Positions 32,301-41,174 of a stretch of 64,000 nucleotides of DNA are shown here, piece by piece. Source of the stretch: Victivallis lenta (lineage in GTDB: Bacteria; Verrucomicrobiota; Lentisphaeria; Victivallales; Victivallaceae); NCBI RefSeq assembly GCF_009695545.1, contig NZ_VUNS01000026.1, forward strand, positions 1 to 64,000, given 5' to 3'. Under the pieces are notes generated by a model. The model was given only the letters and a program-made list of their open reading frames with translations. It was not told the DNA's origin and did no database searches. Numbering within the stretch: position 1 is the stretch's first letter; every line of letters starts with the position of its first letter. Both the position numbers and the translations under genes were made by a program.

Positions 32301-32646
32301 AGGGAGAGGCGTTTTCGCCGCGCTCTCCCGCGACGGCCGGCCGCTGGCGGAGTCCCGGCGGATTCTCCTTTTCCACCTGACCGACACGCAGGCGTTCAAG
32401 GCGAAATTCTCTTCGCCGGAGATGACCCTCATCGAACGCTGGGGGCAGCTGCCCCACATGGCGGCGGCCGGAACGGCGGAGGTCTCTTTCCCGGCCGGGG
32501 AGGGGGCGGAGCTTTATGCGCTGGATACGGCGGGGCGACGGCTGGCTCCGGTTCCCCTCACGCTGCGCGAGGGGCGCGCTTCCGCCCGGTTGAATGTCTT
32601 CAATCCGTTCGGCCAGACCATGCTTTACGAACTGGTCCGGAAATAA
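29359..32646 (+). CDS. Secreted GH5-like clan A glycoside hydrolase
   Basis: About 1095 residues. The ATG at 29359 follows AAAAGGTG and starts a signal peptide (QKFFCLFILLLAGALSAAG). The N-terminal ~450 residues are beta-sandwich domains. The clan A barrel starts near FYGTNISGTSFYLDKAQADR with NQIRIHHHDEPLTD. The acid/base Glu is probably in ISINIINEGNI and the nucleophile Glu in PFSVSEFDFCKP. A C-terminal beta domain follows. Pseudopilin and enzyme share an operon. The substrate cannot be deduced. It ends at a stem-loop shared with the convergent gpmI. Confidence 0.75.
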   Translation: MQKFFCLFILLLAGALSAAGTAPRLNEFGALELDGTSWLVTFVNKSWTAFSYDGRWRDAVFHRREGGTDSAAFRVTIPDFPAGELKLALTPEGESFRYRADVSFTEPAELASLSLETRLPVKEYAGNTLKIDGKPFMLPREEQKGLIVHRRAAMLEIPARNGWISLRGDFELHIQDNRAYKLPSYTVRIRLTPGFGRITAASLALTVRCGEGKGIPLDLRRVVNAGFADDVAGDGKGGWTDQGPENDLRMLTPGRQVMKGITFDVIDPAKNGGRSCIMLAGKARPKFPDAAACEVPENVSGTTLYLLHAIAWPGPQVGSVKVTYRDGSADTFEVRGGREVGNWWGPAQYPNGEVVWTAENAVAYVGLFRSRFALRPLPVARVEFRSAKEAVWGIVGATVSDWEAPRSEVAPYFIIAGDEWREIPFYKEIEKGSILDFSDTLDAPAGKYGPLVRRGDKLVFRDRPETPVRFYGTNISGTSFYLDKAQADRFADRMAACGFNQIRIHHHDEPLTDTVSTRLQPERMDQSEYLIAALKKRGIYVSTDLYVSRVPGRGEIPEFPDRVIAYGEYKGLFWIMDSVFENWKEYCRAFLNHVNPYTGLALKDDPVLISINIINEGNIDKTAEASPLVREHYRKAYLEWLAAKKLREPDDRDGRQRLFSAFLLETYRRRSRQMVEFVREQGVTCILADSNMLTGPMLSVMRSGYDFVDNHVYWAGPSGTYDVPSACSQRSAVSHGTSPDEIFLTRLFGKPFSVSEFDFCKPNVFRAEGPLMMASYAGLQGWDMLCQFAWSHWNGDITKDLVANHFNIANDCVKALSNQLGAALFRSGSVRPAPAALVTVIGSADGLIAGQEYSMSLSRLGRVVRLGGIVGNGTDDPMKSLPPDTVALIDTGDNFPEYRGKLPVLDARRKGNDFLAKLKALRVVPDDLIDLESGRLDGANGQIFSNTRKQTFSVLTPECEAFILPSGENCSGKFWQVRNLKGRGVFAALSRDGRPLAESRRILLFHLTDTQAFKAKFSSPEMTLIERWGQLPHMAAAGTAEVSFPAGEGAELYALDTAGRRLAPVPLTLREGRASARLNVFNPFGQTMLYELVRK

Positions 32647-32649
32647 ACG

Positions 32650-32691
32650 GCCCGGCGGCGTGTCGAACATCAGATTGACACTCCGCCGGGC
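32650..32691. terminator. Stem-loop between convergent genes
   Basis: A 15-bp stem with one mismatch (GCCCGGCGG...GTGTC paired with GACAC...CCGCCGGGC, 12-nt loop) lies between the hydrolase and gpmI. It lacks a clear T-run on either side, but its position suits a bidirectional terminator. Confidence 0.55.
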
Positions 32692-32714
32692 GCAGCGCTG
32701 ACGCGCCTTGACGG

Positions 32715-34367
<1,653 letters not shown>

Positions 34368-34408
34368 GGTTCAACTCCTCAAAAATGGTAAATGGTTGTC
34401 TATGGTGA

Positions 34409-35209
34409 TCAGCTGCGGTGCCCCTCGACCTGGGCCGAGATGACGCCTTTTTTGCTCGTTTCGCAGAAATGGATGAATTCACGCACCTCCGGGATCTGCG
34501 GCAATTCGGTCCGGATCCGTTCGAGCGCGTTGGTCGGGATGAGCCCGCTGCGGTAGTAGATCCGGAAAATCTGCTTGATGACCGAGATCGTCTCGGTCGA
34601 AAATCCGGCGCGCTGCAACCCGACCTTGTTGATCATCTTCACGCCGCCGTTGCGCCCTTCGGCCATCATGAAGGGCGGAATGTCCTTCGAAAAGACCGAG
34701 CCGCCCGAGATGATCGCGAACCGCCCGACCCGGCAGAACTGGTGGATGCCGACCAGGCCGGAGATCAGGACGTTGTCGAAGATTTCACAGTATCCGGCGG
34801 TGCCGGCATAGCCGACGTAGATCACGTCGTTGCCGACGATGCAGTTGTGGGCGACGTGGGTTGCGTTCATGAACATGTTGCGGCTGCCGATCCGGGTTTC
34901 GCTTCCGGGCTTTGTGCCGGTATGGATCGTGCAGCCTTCGCGGAAGATGTTGTTGTCGCCGATGTTCAGGTAGGTCGCTTCGCCTTCGACGACCGCATGG
35001 TCCTGGGCCGGCTGGCCGAGCGCCGCGAACGGGTGGATCACGTTGTTCCGCCCGAGCGTCGTATGCCCGTCGATGTTGCAGTGACCGATCAGGCGCGAAC
35101 CGGCGCCGATCCTGACGTTCGGACCGACAAAGCAGAACGGACCGACTTCGACGCTGTCGTCGAGCTCGGCGCCGTCGGAAACGATGGCGGAGGGATGAAT
35201 TTTCGGCAT
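34409..35209 (-). CDS. lpxA: UDP-N-acetylglucosamine O-acyltransferase, lipid A synthesis
   Basis: About 266 residues, the usual LpxA length. It starts the lipid A pathway by transferring a hydroxyacyl chain from ACP to UDP-GlcNAc. The left-handed beta-helix hexapeptides are visible (IHPSAIVSDGAELDDSVEVG, VGPNVRIGAGSRLIGHCNID). The catalytic His lies in MNATHVAHNCIVGND, and the C-terminal helical part is typical (VGLQRAGFSTETISVIKQIF). The frame extends to 35287, but the ATG at 35209 has GAGG 8-9 nt upstream and matches the family start. It shows an outer membrane with lipid A. Confidence 0.95.
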   Translation of the reverse strand: MPKIHPSAIVSDGAELDDSVEVGPFCFVGPNVRIGAGSRLIGHCNIDGHTTLGRNNVIHPFAALGQPAQDHAVVEGEATYLNIGDNNIFREGCTIHTGTKPGSETRIGSRNMFMNATHVAHNCIVGNDVIYVGYAGTAGYCEIFDNVLISGLVGIHQFCRVGRFAIISGGSVFSKDIPPFMMAEGRNGGVKMINKVGLQRAGFSTETISVIKQIFRIYYRSGLIPTNALERIRTELPQIPEVREFIHFCETSKKGVISAQVEGHRS

Positions 35210-35401
35210 ACGCAAGACCTCACATTTCAAGGGCTGATGATTGATATGATGTTTATTTAATATACCATCAAAATCCCCGAGTATCAAACCCGGCTGCTTG
35301 CAAAACCGGACAAAAGCGTTATTTTAACAGGCGGGGCGACCGCAAATCCGGTTTTTCGGAGCATTTTCACGCACTCTCCCCGGATAAAGGATTTTACGGG
35401 A

Positions 35402-35872
35402 ATGAAAATCTGCCTGATTCTCGACCGGCTGCGCAGTGCGCACAATACCGGCAACATATTCCGCATCGCGGAGGCGCTCGGCGCCGAAATCATCGCCTGC
35501 GGCTACACCCCGGCGCCGCCGCACCCGAAGCTGGCCAAAACCGCGATGGGGGCGGACCGGATGGTGCGCTGCCGCACGATGCCGGACGCGGCCGGCGCCG
35601 TCCGTCTCCTGCGGACGGAGGGATATGCGATGATTCTCGCGGCCGAACCCGGGCCGGAGAGCGTATTCGCATGGAACATGCAGTATGAATTCCCGCTCGG
35701 CCTCGTGTTCGGCAACGAAGCGCTCGGCGTTTCTCCCGAGGCGCTGGCCGAGGTCGACGGCCTGGTCGGGCTGCCGATGCTCGGGGAAAAAGCGTCGATC
35801 AATGTCGGCAACGCGGCGGCGGCCATTCTTTATGCGGTCGCCGCCACGGCCCAATACGGAGTGAAATTATGA
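35402..35872 (+). CDS. SpoU-family RNA 2'-O-methyltransferase
   Basis: A 156-aa single-domain SPOUT methyltransferase. The three motifs are present: RSAHNTGNIFRIAEALGA at residues ~11-28, FGNEALGVSPEAL, and LPMLGEKASINVGNAAAAIL forming the knotted SAM site. It lacks an RNA-binding extension, as in TrmL-type enzymes that methylate the tRNA wobble base, but rRNA or other tRNA targets are possible. AAGGA precedes the start. It overlaps the NAD kinase gene by 4 nt (ATGA). Confidence 0.9.
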   Translation: MKICLILDRLRSAHNTGNIFRIAEALGAEIIACGYTPAPPHPKLAKTAMGADRMVRCRTMPDAAGAVRLLRTEGYAMILAAEPGPESVFAWNMQYEFPLGLVFGNEALGVSPEALAEVDGLVGLPMLGEKASINVGNAAAAILYAVAATAQYGVKL

Positions 35873-36624
35873 AGATCAGACTGGTCGGCAAAAACCTCGA
35901 AGACATCCGTCCGCTGCTGGCTCTCGCGGATTTCGCCGAAGCCGGGGAGGGGGAGACGCCGGAGCTCGTCGTCACGCACGGCGGCGACGGCGCGCTGCTC
36001 GGCGCGGCGCGCGATTACCCGCAGCTGCCGATCCTGCCGGTCCGCGATGCGCGCACGGCGCCGCTCTGCCCGCGCCACGAGTGCCGCATCCAGCTCGAAG
36101 CGTTCCGGGCGGGCCGGACCCGGCTGCTGCCGCTGCCGATGATCTCCGGCGCGGTGCGCGATGTGACGCTCCATGCGCTGAACGACGTTTTTCTTCATAA
36201 CATGGACCGTTCGAGCGCGCTGCGTTACCGGGTCCGCATCAACGGCGAACTTTATGCGAACGAGGTGGTCGGCGACGGCGTCGGGCTGGCGAGCGTCCAC
36301 GGCAGCACGGCTTATTACAAGAGCATTACGCACAGCATATTCCGGGTCGGCATCGGGCTGGCGTTCAGCAATTCGACCGAGGAGGTCAGCCACCTCGTGC
36401 TCTCGGAGAGCTCGGTCATTGAAATCGAAGTCGTGCGCGGTCCCGGCATTCTGATCGCCGACAATTCGCCGGTGCGGCCGGTCGTGAACGAGGGGGAGAT
36501 CGTGACGCTGCGGCAGTCGGACCGGACGGCCCGGATTTACGGGCTCGACAACTTCATGTGTCCGGCCTGCCGCGCGCTGCGCCATCCCGGGGCCAACCCG
36601 CGGCCGGTCGGCTGGACGTTCTGA
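35869..36624 (+). CDS. nadK: NAD kinase
   Basis: A 251-aa protein that phosphorylates NAD to NADP. The GGDG motif is at residues 38-41 (VVTHGGDGALLGAAR), followed by LNDVFLHNMDRSS and GDGVGLASVHGSTAYYKSI, the conserved NAD-binding blocks of the ATP-NAD kinase family. It is slightly shorter than the bacterial average. It lies between the methyltransferase and a small membrane protein in one plus-strand operon. Confidence 0.9.
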   Translation: MKIRLVGKNLEDIRPLLALADFAEAGEGETPELVVTHGGDGALLGAARDYPQLPILPVRDARTAPLCPRHECRIQLEAFRAGRTRLLPLPMISGAVRDVTLHALNDVFLHNMDRSSALRYRVRINGELYANEVVGDGVGLASVHGSTAYYKSITHSIFRVGIGLAFSNSTEEVSHLVLSESSVIEIEVVRGPGILIADNSPVRPVVNEGEIVTLRQSDRTARIYGLDNFMCPACRALRHPGANPRPVGWTF

Positions 36625-36626
36625 CC

Positions 36627-37004
36627 ATGCGGGAGAGGAGTGCGGCAAAACTGCTGCTCTGGGGCGCGGCCGGAGTCGCCGCGGCGGGGGCGGCGGTGCT
36701 GCTTTACTTCGTCGATCCGGCCGAAAGCGCCTGGCTGCCGGGCTGCCCGCTCCGCACGCTGACCGGGCTCAACTGCGCCGGCTGCGGCGGCACGCGTGGA
36801 ATCCACGCGCTGCTGCACGGCGATGTCGCCGGGTGTTTCCGGATGAACGCGCTGCTGCTTCCGCTGCTGGCGCTGGCCGGGCTGCTGGCGTGGAAGCCGC
36901 GCCTGGCGGCGAAGCCGTCCGTCGCGCTCTGCGTCGCTGCCGTGATCATTCTCTATTCGGTTGCCCGGAATCTGCCCTGCTTCCCATTCCTCGCTCCGCA
37001 CTGA
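36627..37004 (+). CDS. DUF2752 membrane protein
   Basis: A 125-aa protein with three probable membrane segments (LLLWGAAGVAAAGAAVLLYF, LLLPLLALAGLLAW, VALCVAAVIILYSV). The DUF2752 signature is clear: CPLRTLTGLNCAGCGGTRGI followed by LLHGDVAGCFRMN. Its function is unknown. The ATG at 36627 is 2 nt after the NAD kinase stop, so translation is likely coupled. Confidence 0.9.
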   Translation: MRERSAAKLLLWGAAGVAAAGAAVLLYFVDPAESAWLPGCPLRTLTGLNCAGCGGTRGIHALLHGDVAGCFRMNALLLPLLALAGLLAWKPRLAAKPSVALCVAAVIILYSVARNLPCFPFLAPH

Positions 37005-37023
37005 CCCGGCGGGACGGTGCGGA

Positions 37024-37590
37024 TCAGTAGATGACGCCGCCGAGCTTGCGGTAGAGTTCGAACGGTTTGCGGGCGGCCTCCCCGAGCAGCGGCCCGCATA
37101 CGCGGATTCCGCGGAATTCGAGCGAGTTGTGCCAGTCCGGAACTTTGTCGCCCTCATCGAAGCCGGTTTCCGCGGCCATCCGGCCGGGAGCGCCGTACAG
37201 GAGAGCTGAGACGCCGCTCCAGAGGATTCCGCCGAAGCACATGACGCACGGCTCGCAGCTCGATACGAGTTCGAAGCCGGCCAGGTCGATCCGCCCGGTT
37301 TTCCGCTGGGCGGCGGCGATGGCGGTCATCTCCGCATGGGCGAAAGACTGCCCGGAACTCAGCACGACGTTGATTCCGATCGAGTGGAGCCGGCGGTTTT
37401 CGCAGTCGAAGAGGGCGGCGGCGAACGGGCCGCCCGTACCGCGCCGGACATTTTCCGCCGCGAGCTCCACGGTCAGGCGGACCCGCTCTTCAGGGGAGGG
37501 GAGCGGCTGGCCGTAAAGTTTTTCCGCATAAGTTTCGAGCCACTCCGGGATCCGGATTTCCGGGACGAAACACTCCATCTTTTCTTTCAT
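37024..37590 (-). CDS. CDA-family deaminase, guanine deaminase-like
   Basis: About 188 residues. The zinc site of the cytidine/deoxycytidylate deaminase superfamily is intact: His85 and Glu87 (FAHAEMTAI) with Cys115 and Cys118 (PCVMC, preceded by SSCE). The region RGTGGPFAAALFDCENRRLH and SGVSALLYGAPGRMAAETGF resemble bacterial guanine deaminases and related purine/nucleoside deaminases more than tRNA adenosine deaminase. GGAGAGGAG precedes the ATG at 37590. The frame extends to 37647 without support. It is divergent from the Ni-SOD gene. Confidence 0.85.
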   Translation of the reverse strand: MKEKMECFVPEIRIPEWLETYAEKLYGQPLPSPEERVRLTVELAAENVRRGTGGPFAAALFDCENRRLHSIGINVVLSSGQSFAHAEMTAIAAAQRKTGRIDLAGFELVSSCEPCVMCFGGILWSGVSALLYGAPGRMAAETGFDEGDKVPDWHNSLEFRGIRVCGPLLGEAARKPFELYRKLGGVIY

Positions 37591-37736
37591 GCTTTTCTCC
37601 TCTCCTGGCTGACGGAGAAATATAGCATGCGCCGGGCCGCCTGTCAATGTTGCATTCCGCCCCGGTACGTGCTATTGTAAGCCGGGCGCCGGAGAAGAGA
37701 CGGTTTCCCGGCGGAAAAACAGAGGAGGAGGAACGG

Positions 37737-38210
37737 ATGAAACTGAAGAAAAGTCTGGTCGTGCTGGCGGTTCTCGGAGTCATGGCGGCGGCCGGGTTCC
37801 GGATTTACGCGCATTGCGAGATCCCGTGCGGCATTTATGACGACCCGATGCGGATGAAGATGATTCACGAACATATCCGCACCATCGGCAAAAGCATTCA
37901 TGAGATCGGCCATCTTGGGGCGGCGGAGAAGCCGGACGCAAACCAGCTGACCCGCTGGATCATCAACAAGGACGATCATGCGGACCAGCTCCGGGACATC
38001 GTGACTCAGTACTTCATGACCCAGCGGCTGAAACCGCTTGCTCCAGGCGATCCGGGGTATGAGAAATACATCCGGGAGCTCACGCTGCTGCATGCGCTGC
38101 TGGTCGAGGCGATGAAATCGAAGCAGGGTGTGGACCCCGCGACGGCGGAGAAGATGTCGGTGCTGGCGGCGGAGTTCGAAAAGAGCTACTTCGGTGAAGG
38201 CGGCAGGTAG
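37737..38210 (+). CDS. sodN: Exported nickel superoxide dismutase
   Basis: A 157-aa precursor. A signal peptide (KKSLVVLAVLGVMAAAG) would be cut after Ala25 so that the mature protein starts HCEIPCGIYDD. That is the nickel hook of Ni-SOD (HCDLPCGVYDP in Streptomyces): His1, Cys2 and Cys6 as ligands, Pro5 and Tyr9 also kept, with Asp3 changed to Glu. The rest is four-helix-bundle-like, with a helix of the family type (ELTLLHALLVEAMKSKQGVD). It converts superoxide to peroxide and oxygen, here outside the cytoplasm. Usual Ni-SODs need the SodX protease for the N-terminus, and no sodX is nearby. GGAGGAGGAACGG precedes the ATG. Confidence 0.9.
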   Translation: MKLKKSLVVLAVLGVMAAAGFRIYAHCEIPCGIYDDPMRMKMIHEHIRTIGKSIHEIGHLGAAEKPDANQLTRWIINKDDHADQLRDIVTQYFMTQRLKPLAPGDPGYEKYIRELTLLHALLVEAMKSKQGVDPATAEKMSVLAAEFEKSYFGEGGR

Positions 38211-38330
38211 GCGGCAGCCCTCCGGCGGCGTCTCCGTGAACTGCGGCGTGCATTTTGCGGAGATTTTTTTCATTCCGGGCTGGAATTTGCCGAATCCGGG
38301 ATTATACTTTTTAAAACCCCGGAGAAAATC

Positions 38331-41057
38331 ATGAAATTCTATTATTTCAACTCGACCCATTGGGACCGCGAATGGTACCAGCCGTATCAGGAATTCCGCA
38401 AGTATCTGGTGGACGCGGCGCGTGAGCTGCTGCGGATTTTCGACACCGAGCCGGAGTTCCGCCGTTTCACCTTCGACGGGCAGACGATCGTGCTCGAAGA
38501 CATCACGGAGATCCGGCCGGACTGGAGACCGAAGCTTGAGGAGCTGATCCGGAGCGGCCGGCTCAGCGTCGGCCCGTGGTACGTGATGCCGGACGAGTTT
38601 CTGGTTTCCGGTGAAGCGATGATCCGGAATCTGCAGGTCGGCCGCCGGATTGCGGCGGAATACGGCGCCCGGGCGTGGCCGGTCGGCTATGCCTGCGATA
38701 TCTTCGGACACATCGCCCAGCTGCCGCAGATCTTTGCGGGATTCGGCTTCGAGGGCGCCGTGGTCTGGCGCGGAACGCGCGGTGAAGACGGCGGCCATTT
38801 CGTCCTGTGGGAAAGCCCGGACGGGACGCGGCTGAAAACGCTGAATTTGTCGAGATGGTCCGGTTATTCGGATTTTACGCTGAATGTGCGCGGCATGCTG
38901 CCGGTGCCTCTCGACGAGGCGGCGTTCAAGGAGAAGTTCAGGAAGTTCGTCGAGGAGGATACCGAAAACTGGGGCGATGTCTTCGTCCTCTCCGACGCAT
39001 TCGACCACGCGACGCCGTTTGGAGAGACGGAGAAGATGTTCCGCTGCATCCGGGAGCTCTATCCGGAGGCGGAGATCATCCATACCGATTACACGGAGCT
39101 CTTCGACCGCGAATTCGGTGCGGAGGCGCTGCCGGTGATCGTCGGCGAGCAGATCTACCCGGCCGACGGGATACGCAACGGCGGCGGGCAGATCAGCTCG
39201 ACGTTGAGCTCCCGCTGCGACCTCAAGCGGGCGAATGATTTGTGTCAGAATGAGCTGGAACTCTCCGTCGAACCGGAAATGGCGATCCGGACGGCGGCGG
39301 GGGATGTGGAGTCGCTGCCGCTGCTGCGTTACACCTGGAAGCATTTTCTGCAGAATCATGCGCACGACTCGATCTGCGGCTGTTCGGTCGATCAGGTTCA
39401 CCGCACGATGCTCTGCCGCTACGACGAAGTGCGGAATCTGGACCGGATGCTGGACGAAGAGTTCCGGCTCATCGACCGCGCCCGCATCACTGGGAAGCAT
39501 ATTTATGCGAGCATCCGGCAGAATTTCAAGGACGACAAGGAGTGCGAGGCGGTCGCCGCGGACGGCTGCTACACGCTGCGGCTGTTCAACCCGCTGCCGC
39601 GTCCGGTCCGGCGGACGATGGAGCTTGAGCTGCCGTTCCCGGCCCATGCGTCCTATCCGTATCCGAAGCGCCGGGGGGAGCTGTTCGGGTATGAGTTTCT
39701 GAATTGCTTCCGGCTTTACGATGCTGCCGGGAATGAAATCCAGTATCAGCTCAAATCGGTGCGCAGCAATCAGCTGCGTGCATTCTACCGGCAGGACAGC
39801 CGCCGGTACGACATCTATACGGTCATCTGCGCGCCGGAACTGCCGCCGTGCGGCTGGTGCGGCATCGAGGTGCGGCCCACCGACGCATTCATGCGGAGCT
39901 TCGACACGCTGACCGTGACGCCGCTCTCAGCCTCGAACGGATTGATCCGGCTCGATGTCAACCCGGACGGCACCTTCGACCTGACCGACCTGCGGAGCAA
40001 ACGCAGTTATCGGAGGATGAACGACTTCCGCATCGATCGCGAGATCGGTGACGGCTGGAATCATGTCCGGCCCGTCGGCAACCGCCGCGTGTGCGGGGCC
40101 GGGAACGCGCAAGTCGTTCTGACCCAGGATGGTCCGATCCGTGCCGAGTTCGAGATCACCCGCCGCTATGACGTTCCGCGCGCGCTTCGCTGCGAAGGGA
40201 CGAACCGGGAGGCGTATGCCGGACTTGCGGAGAGCGACGAAATCGTTACGCTTGAAATCGTCACCACAATCTCCATCGACCGCGGCAGCGAAGTGGCGAA
40301 CTGCCGGACCGTGGTTCGGAACAATCTTTGCGATTACCGGCTCCAGCTGCTGGTTCCGACCGGGATTTCCGGCGACTATTTCCTGAGCCAGAGTTTTGCG
40401 CACTTGGAGCGTCCGGCCGGACGGACGGAAGGCAAGTGGTCGGAGTCGTTCGGAGAGCCGGAGATGATCGAAAAGAACTTCGACGGCGTTCTCGGCAAGC
40501 GCGACGAGAAGGGCGGGATCGCGTTCCTGTCGCGCGGCGGCATCCATGAGGGCGGCGCCCTGACCGATGAAAACGGGTCGCTGGTCATCACGCTGCTCCG
40601 CGCCTTCGGGCGCACCGTCCAGACCAACGGGGAGACGGAAGGGCAGGTGCAGGGCGACCGCTGTTTCGAATATGCGCTCGACTGCTTCGGGCCGGAGAGC
40701 TGCTTTACGGAGCTCTTTTCGCGCATGCAGGAGCTGCGCGCGCCGGTGTCGAACTATATGCTCAAAACGGAAGAGATCGCCGGGCGGAATGAAGAGAGCT
40801 TCATCACCGTCTCCGGCGGGCTCGCCTTCACCAGCCTGAAGCCGGCGGAGGACGGTGCGCCGGGCGCGGTGATCCTGCGTCTGGTCAATTTCGAGCGCGG
40901 GATGCGTTCGGCGGCGGTTTCGACGGCGCGCCCTGTGAGCCGCGCGGTACTCTGCCGCCTCGACGAAACGGAGGTGAGCGAGCTCGGCGGCGGCGAGTTC
41001 GCCGTGACCGCGAAACCGGGCGAGATCGTCACGCTGAAGCTCGAATTCGGGCAGTGA
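38331..41057 (+). CDS. GH38 alpha-mannosidase
   Basis: A 908-aa enzyme. It starts directly with the barrel: STHWDREWYQPY at residues 8-19 gives the zinc-binding His and Asp. Asp123 in ACDIFGHIAQLPQI is the expected nucleophile. FLQNHAHDSICGCSVDQVH contains further zinc and helical-bundle residues. The C-terminal half is a large beta-sandwich region. It removes alpha-mannosyl residues and has no signal peptide, so it acts in the cytoplasm. GGAG precedes the ATG. It follows the Ni-SOD gene by 120 nt. Confidence 0.95.
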   Translation: MKFYYFNSTHWDREWYQPYQEFRKYLVDAARELLRIFDTEPEFRRFTFDGQTIVLEDITEIRPDWRPKLEELIRSGRLSVGPWYVMPDEFLVSGEAMIRNLQVGRRIAAEYGARAWPVGYACDIFGHIAQLPQIFAGFGFEGAVVWRGTRGEDGGHFVLWESPDGTRLKTLNLSRWSGYSDFTLNVRGMLPVPLDEAAFKEKFRKFVEEDTENWGDVFVLSDAFDHATPFGETEKMFRCIRELYPEAEIIHTDYTELFDREFGAEALPVIVGEQIYPADGIRNGGGQISSTLSSRCDLKRANDLCQNELELSVEPEMAIRTAAGDVESLPLLRYTWKHFLQNHAHDSICGCSVDQVHRTMLCRYDEVRNLDRMLDEEFRLIDRARITGKHIYASIRQNFKDDKECEAVAADGCYTLRLFNPLPRPVRRTMELELPFPAHASYPYPKRRGELFGYEFLNCFRLYDAAGNEIQYQLKSVRSNQLRAFYRQDSRRYDIYTVICAPELPPCGWCGIEVRPTDAFMRSFDTLTVTPLSASNGLIRLDVNPDGTFDLTDLRSKRSYRRMNDFRIDREIGDGWNHVRPVGNRRVCGAGNAQVVLTQDGPIRAEFEITRRYDVPRALRCEGTNREAYAGLAESDEIVTLEIVTTISIDRGSEVANCRTVVRNNLCDYRLQLLVPTGISGDYFLSQSFAHLERPAGRTEGKWSESFGEPEMIEKNFDGVLGKRDEKGGIAFLSRGGIHEGGALTDENGSLVITLLRAFGRTVQTNGETEGQVQGDRCFEYALDCFGPESCFTELFSRMQELRAPVSNYMLKTEEIAGRNEESFITVSGGLAFTSLKPAEDGAPGAVILRLVNFERGMRSAAVSTARPVSRAVLCRLDETEVSELGGGEFAVTAKPGEIVTLKLEFGQ

Positions 41058-41174
41058 CGCGTTGGCCGGAAAGAGCCTCCCGCGCGCCGGCGGCTTGATT
41101 TTGCCTGTTTCGTTGCGGGAGCGGGGCTTTATCATCCGGACCCGGTTGCTCCCGTCTGCGGTTTCCCGCCGCAT

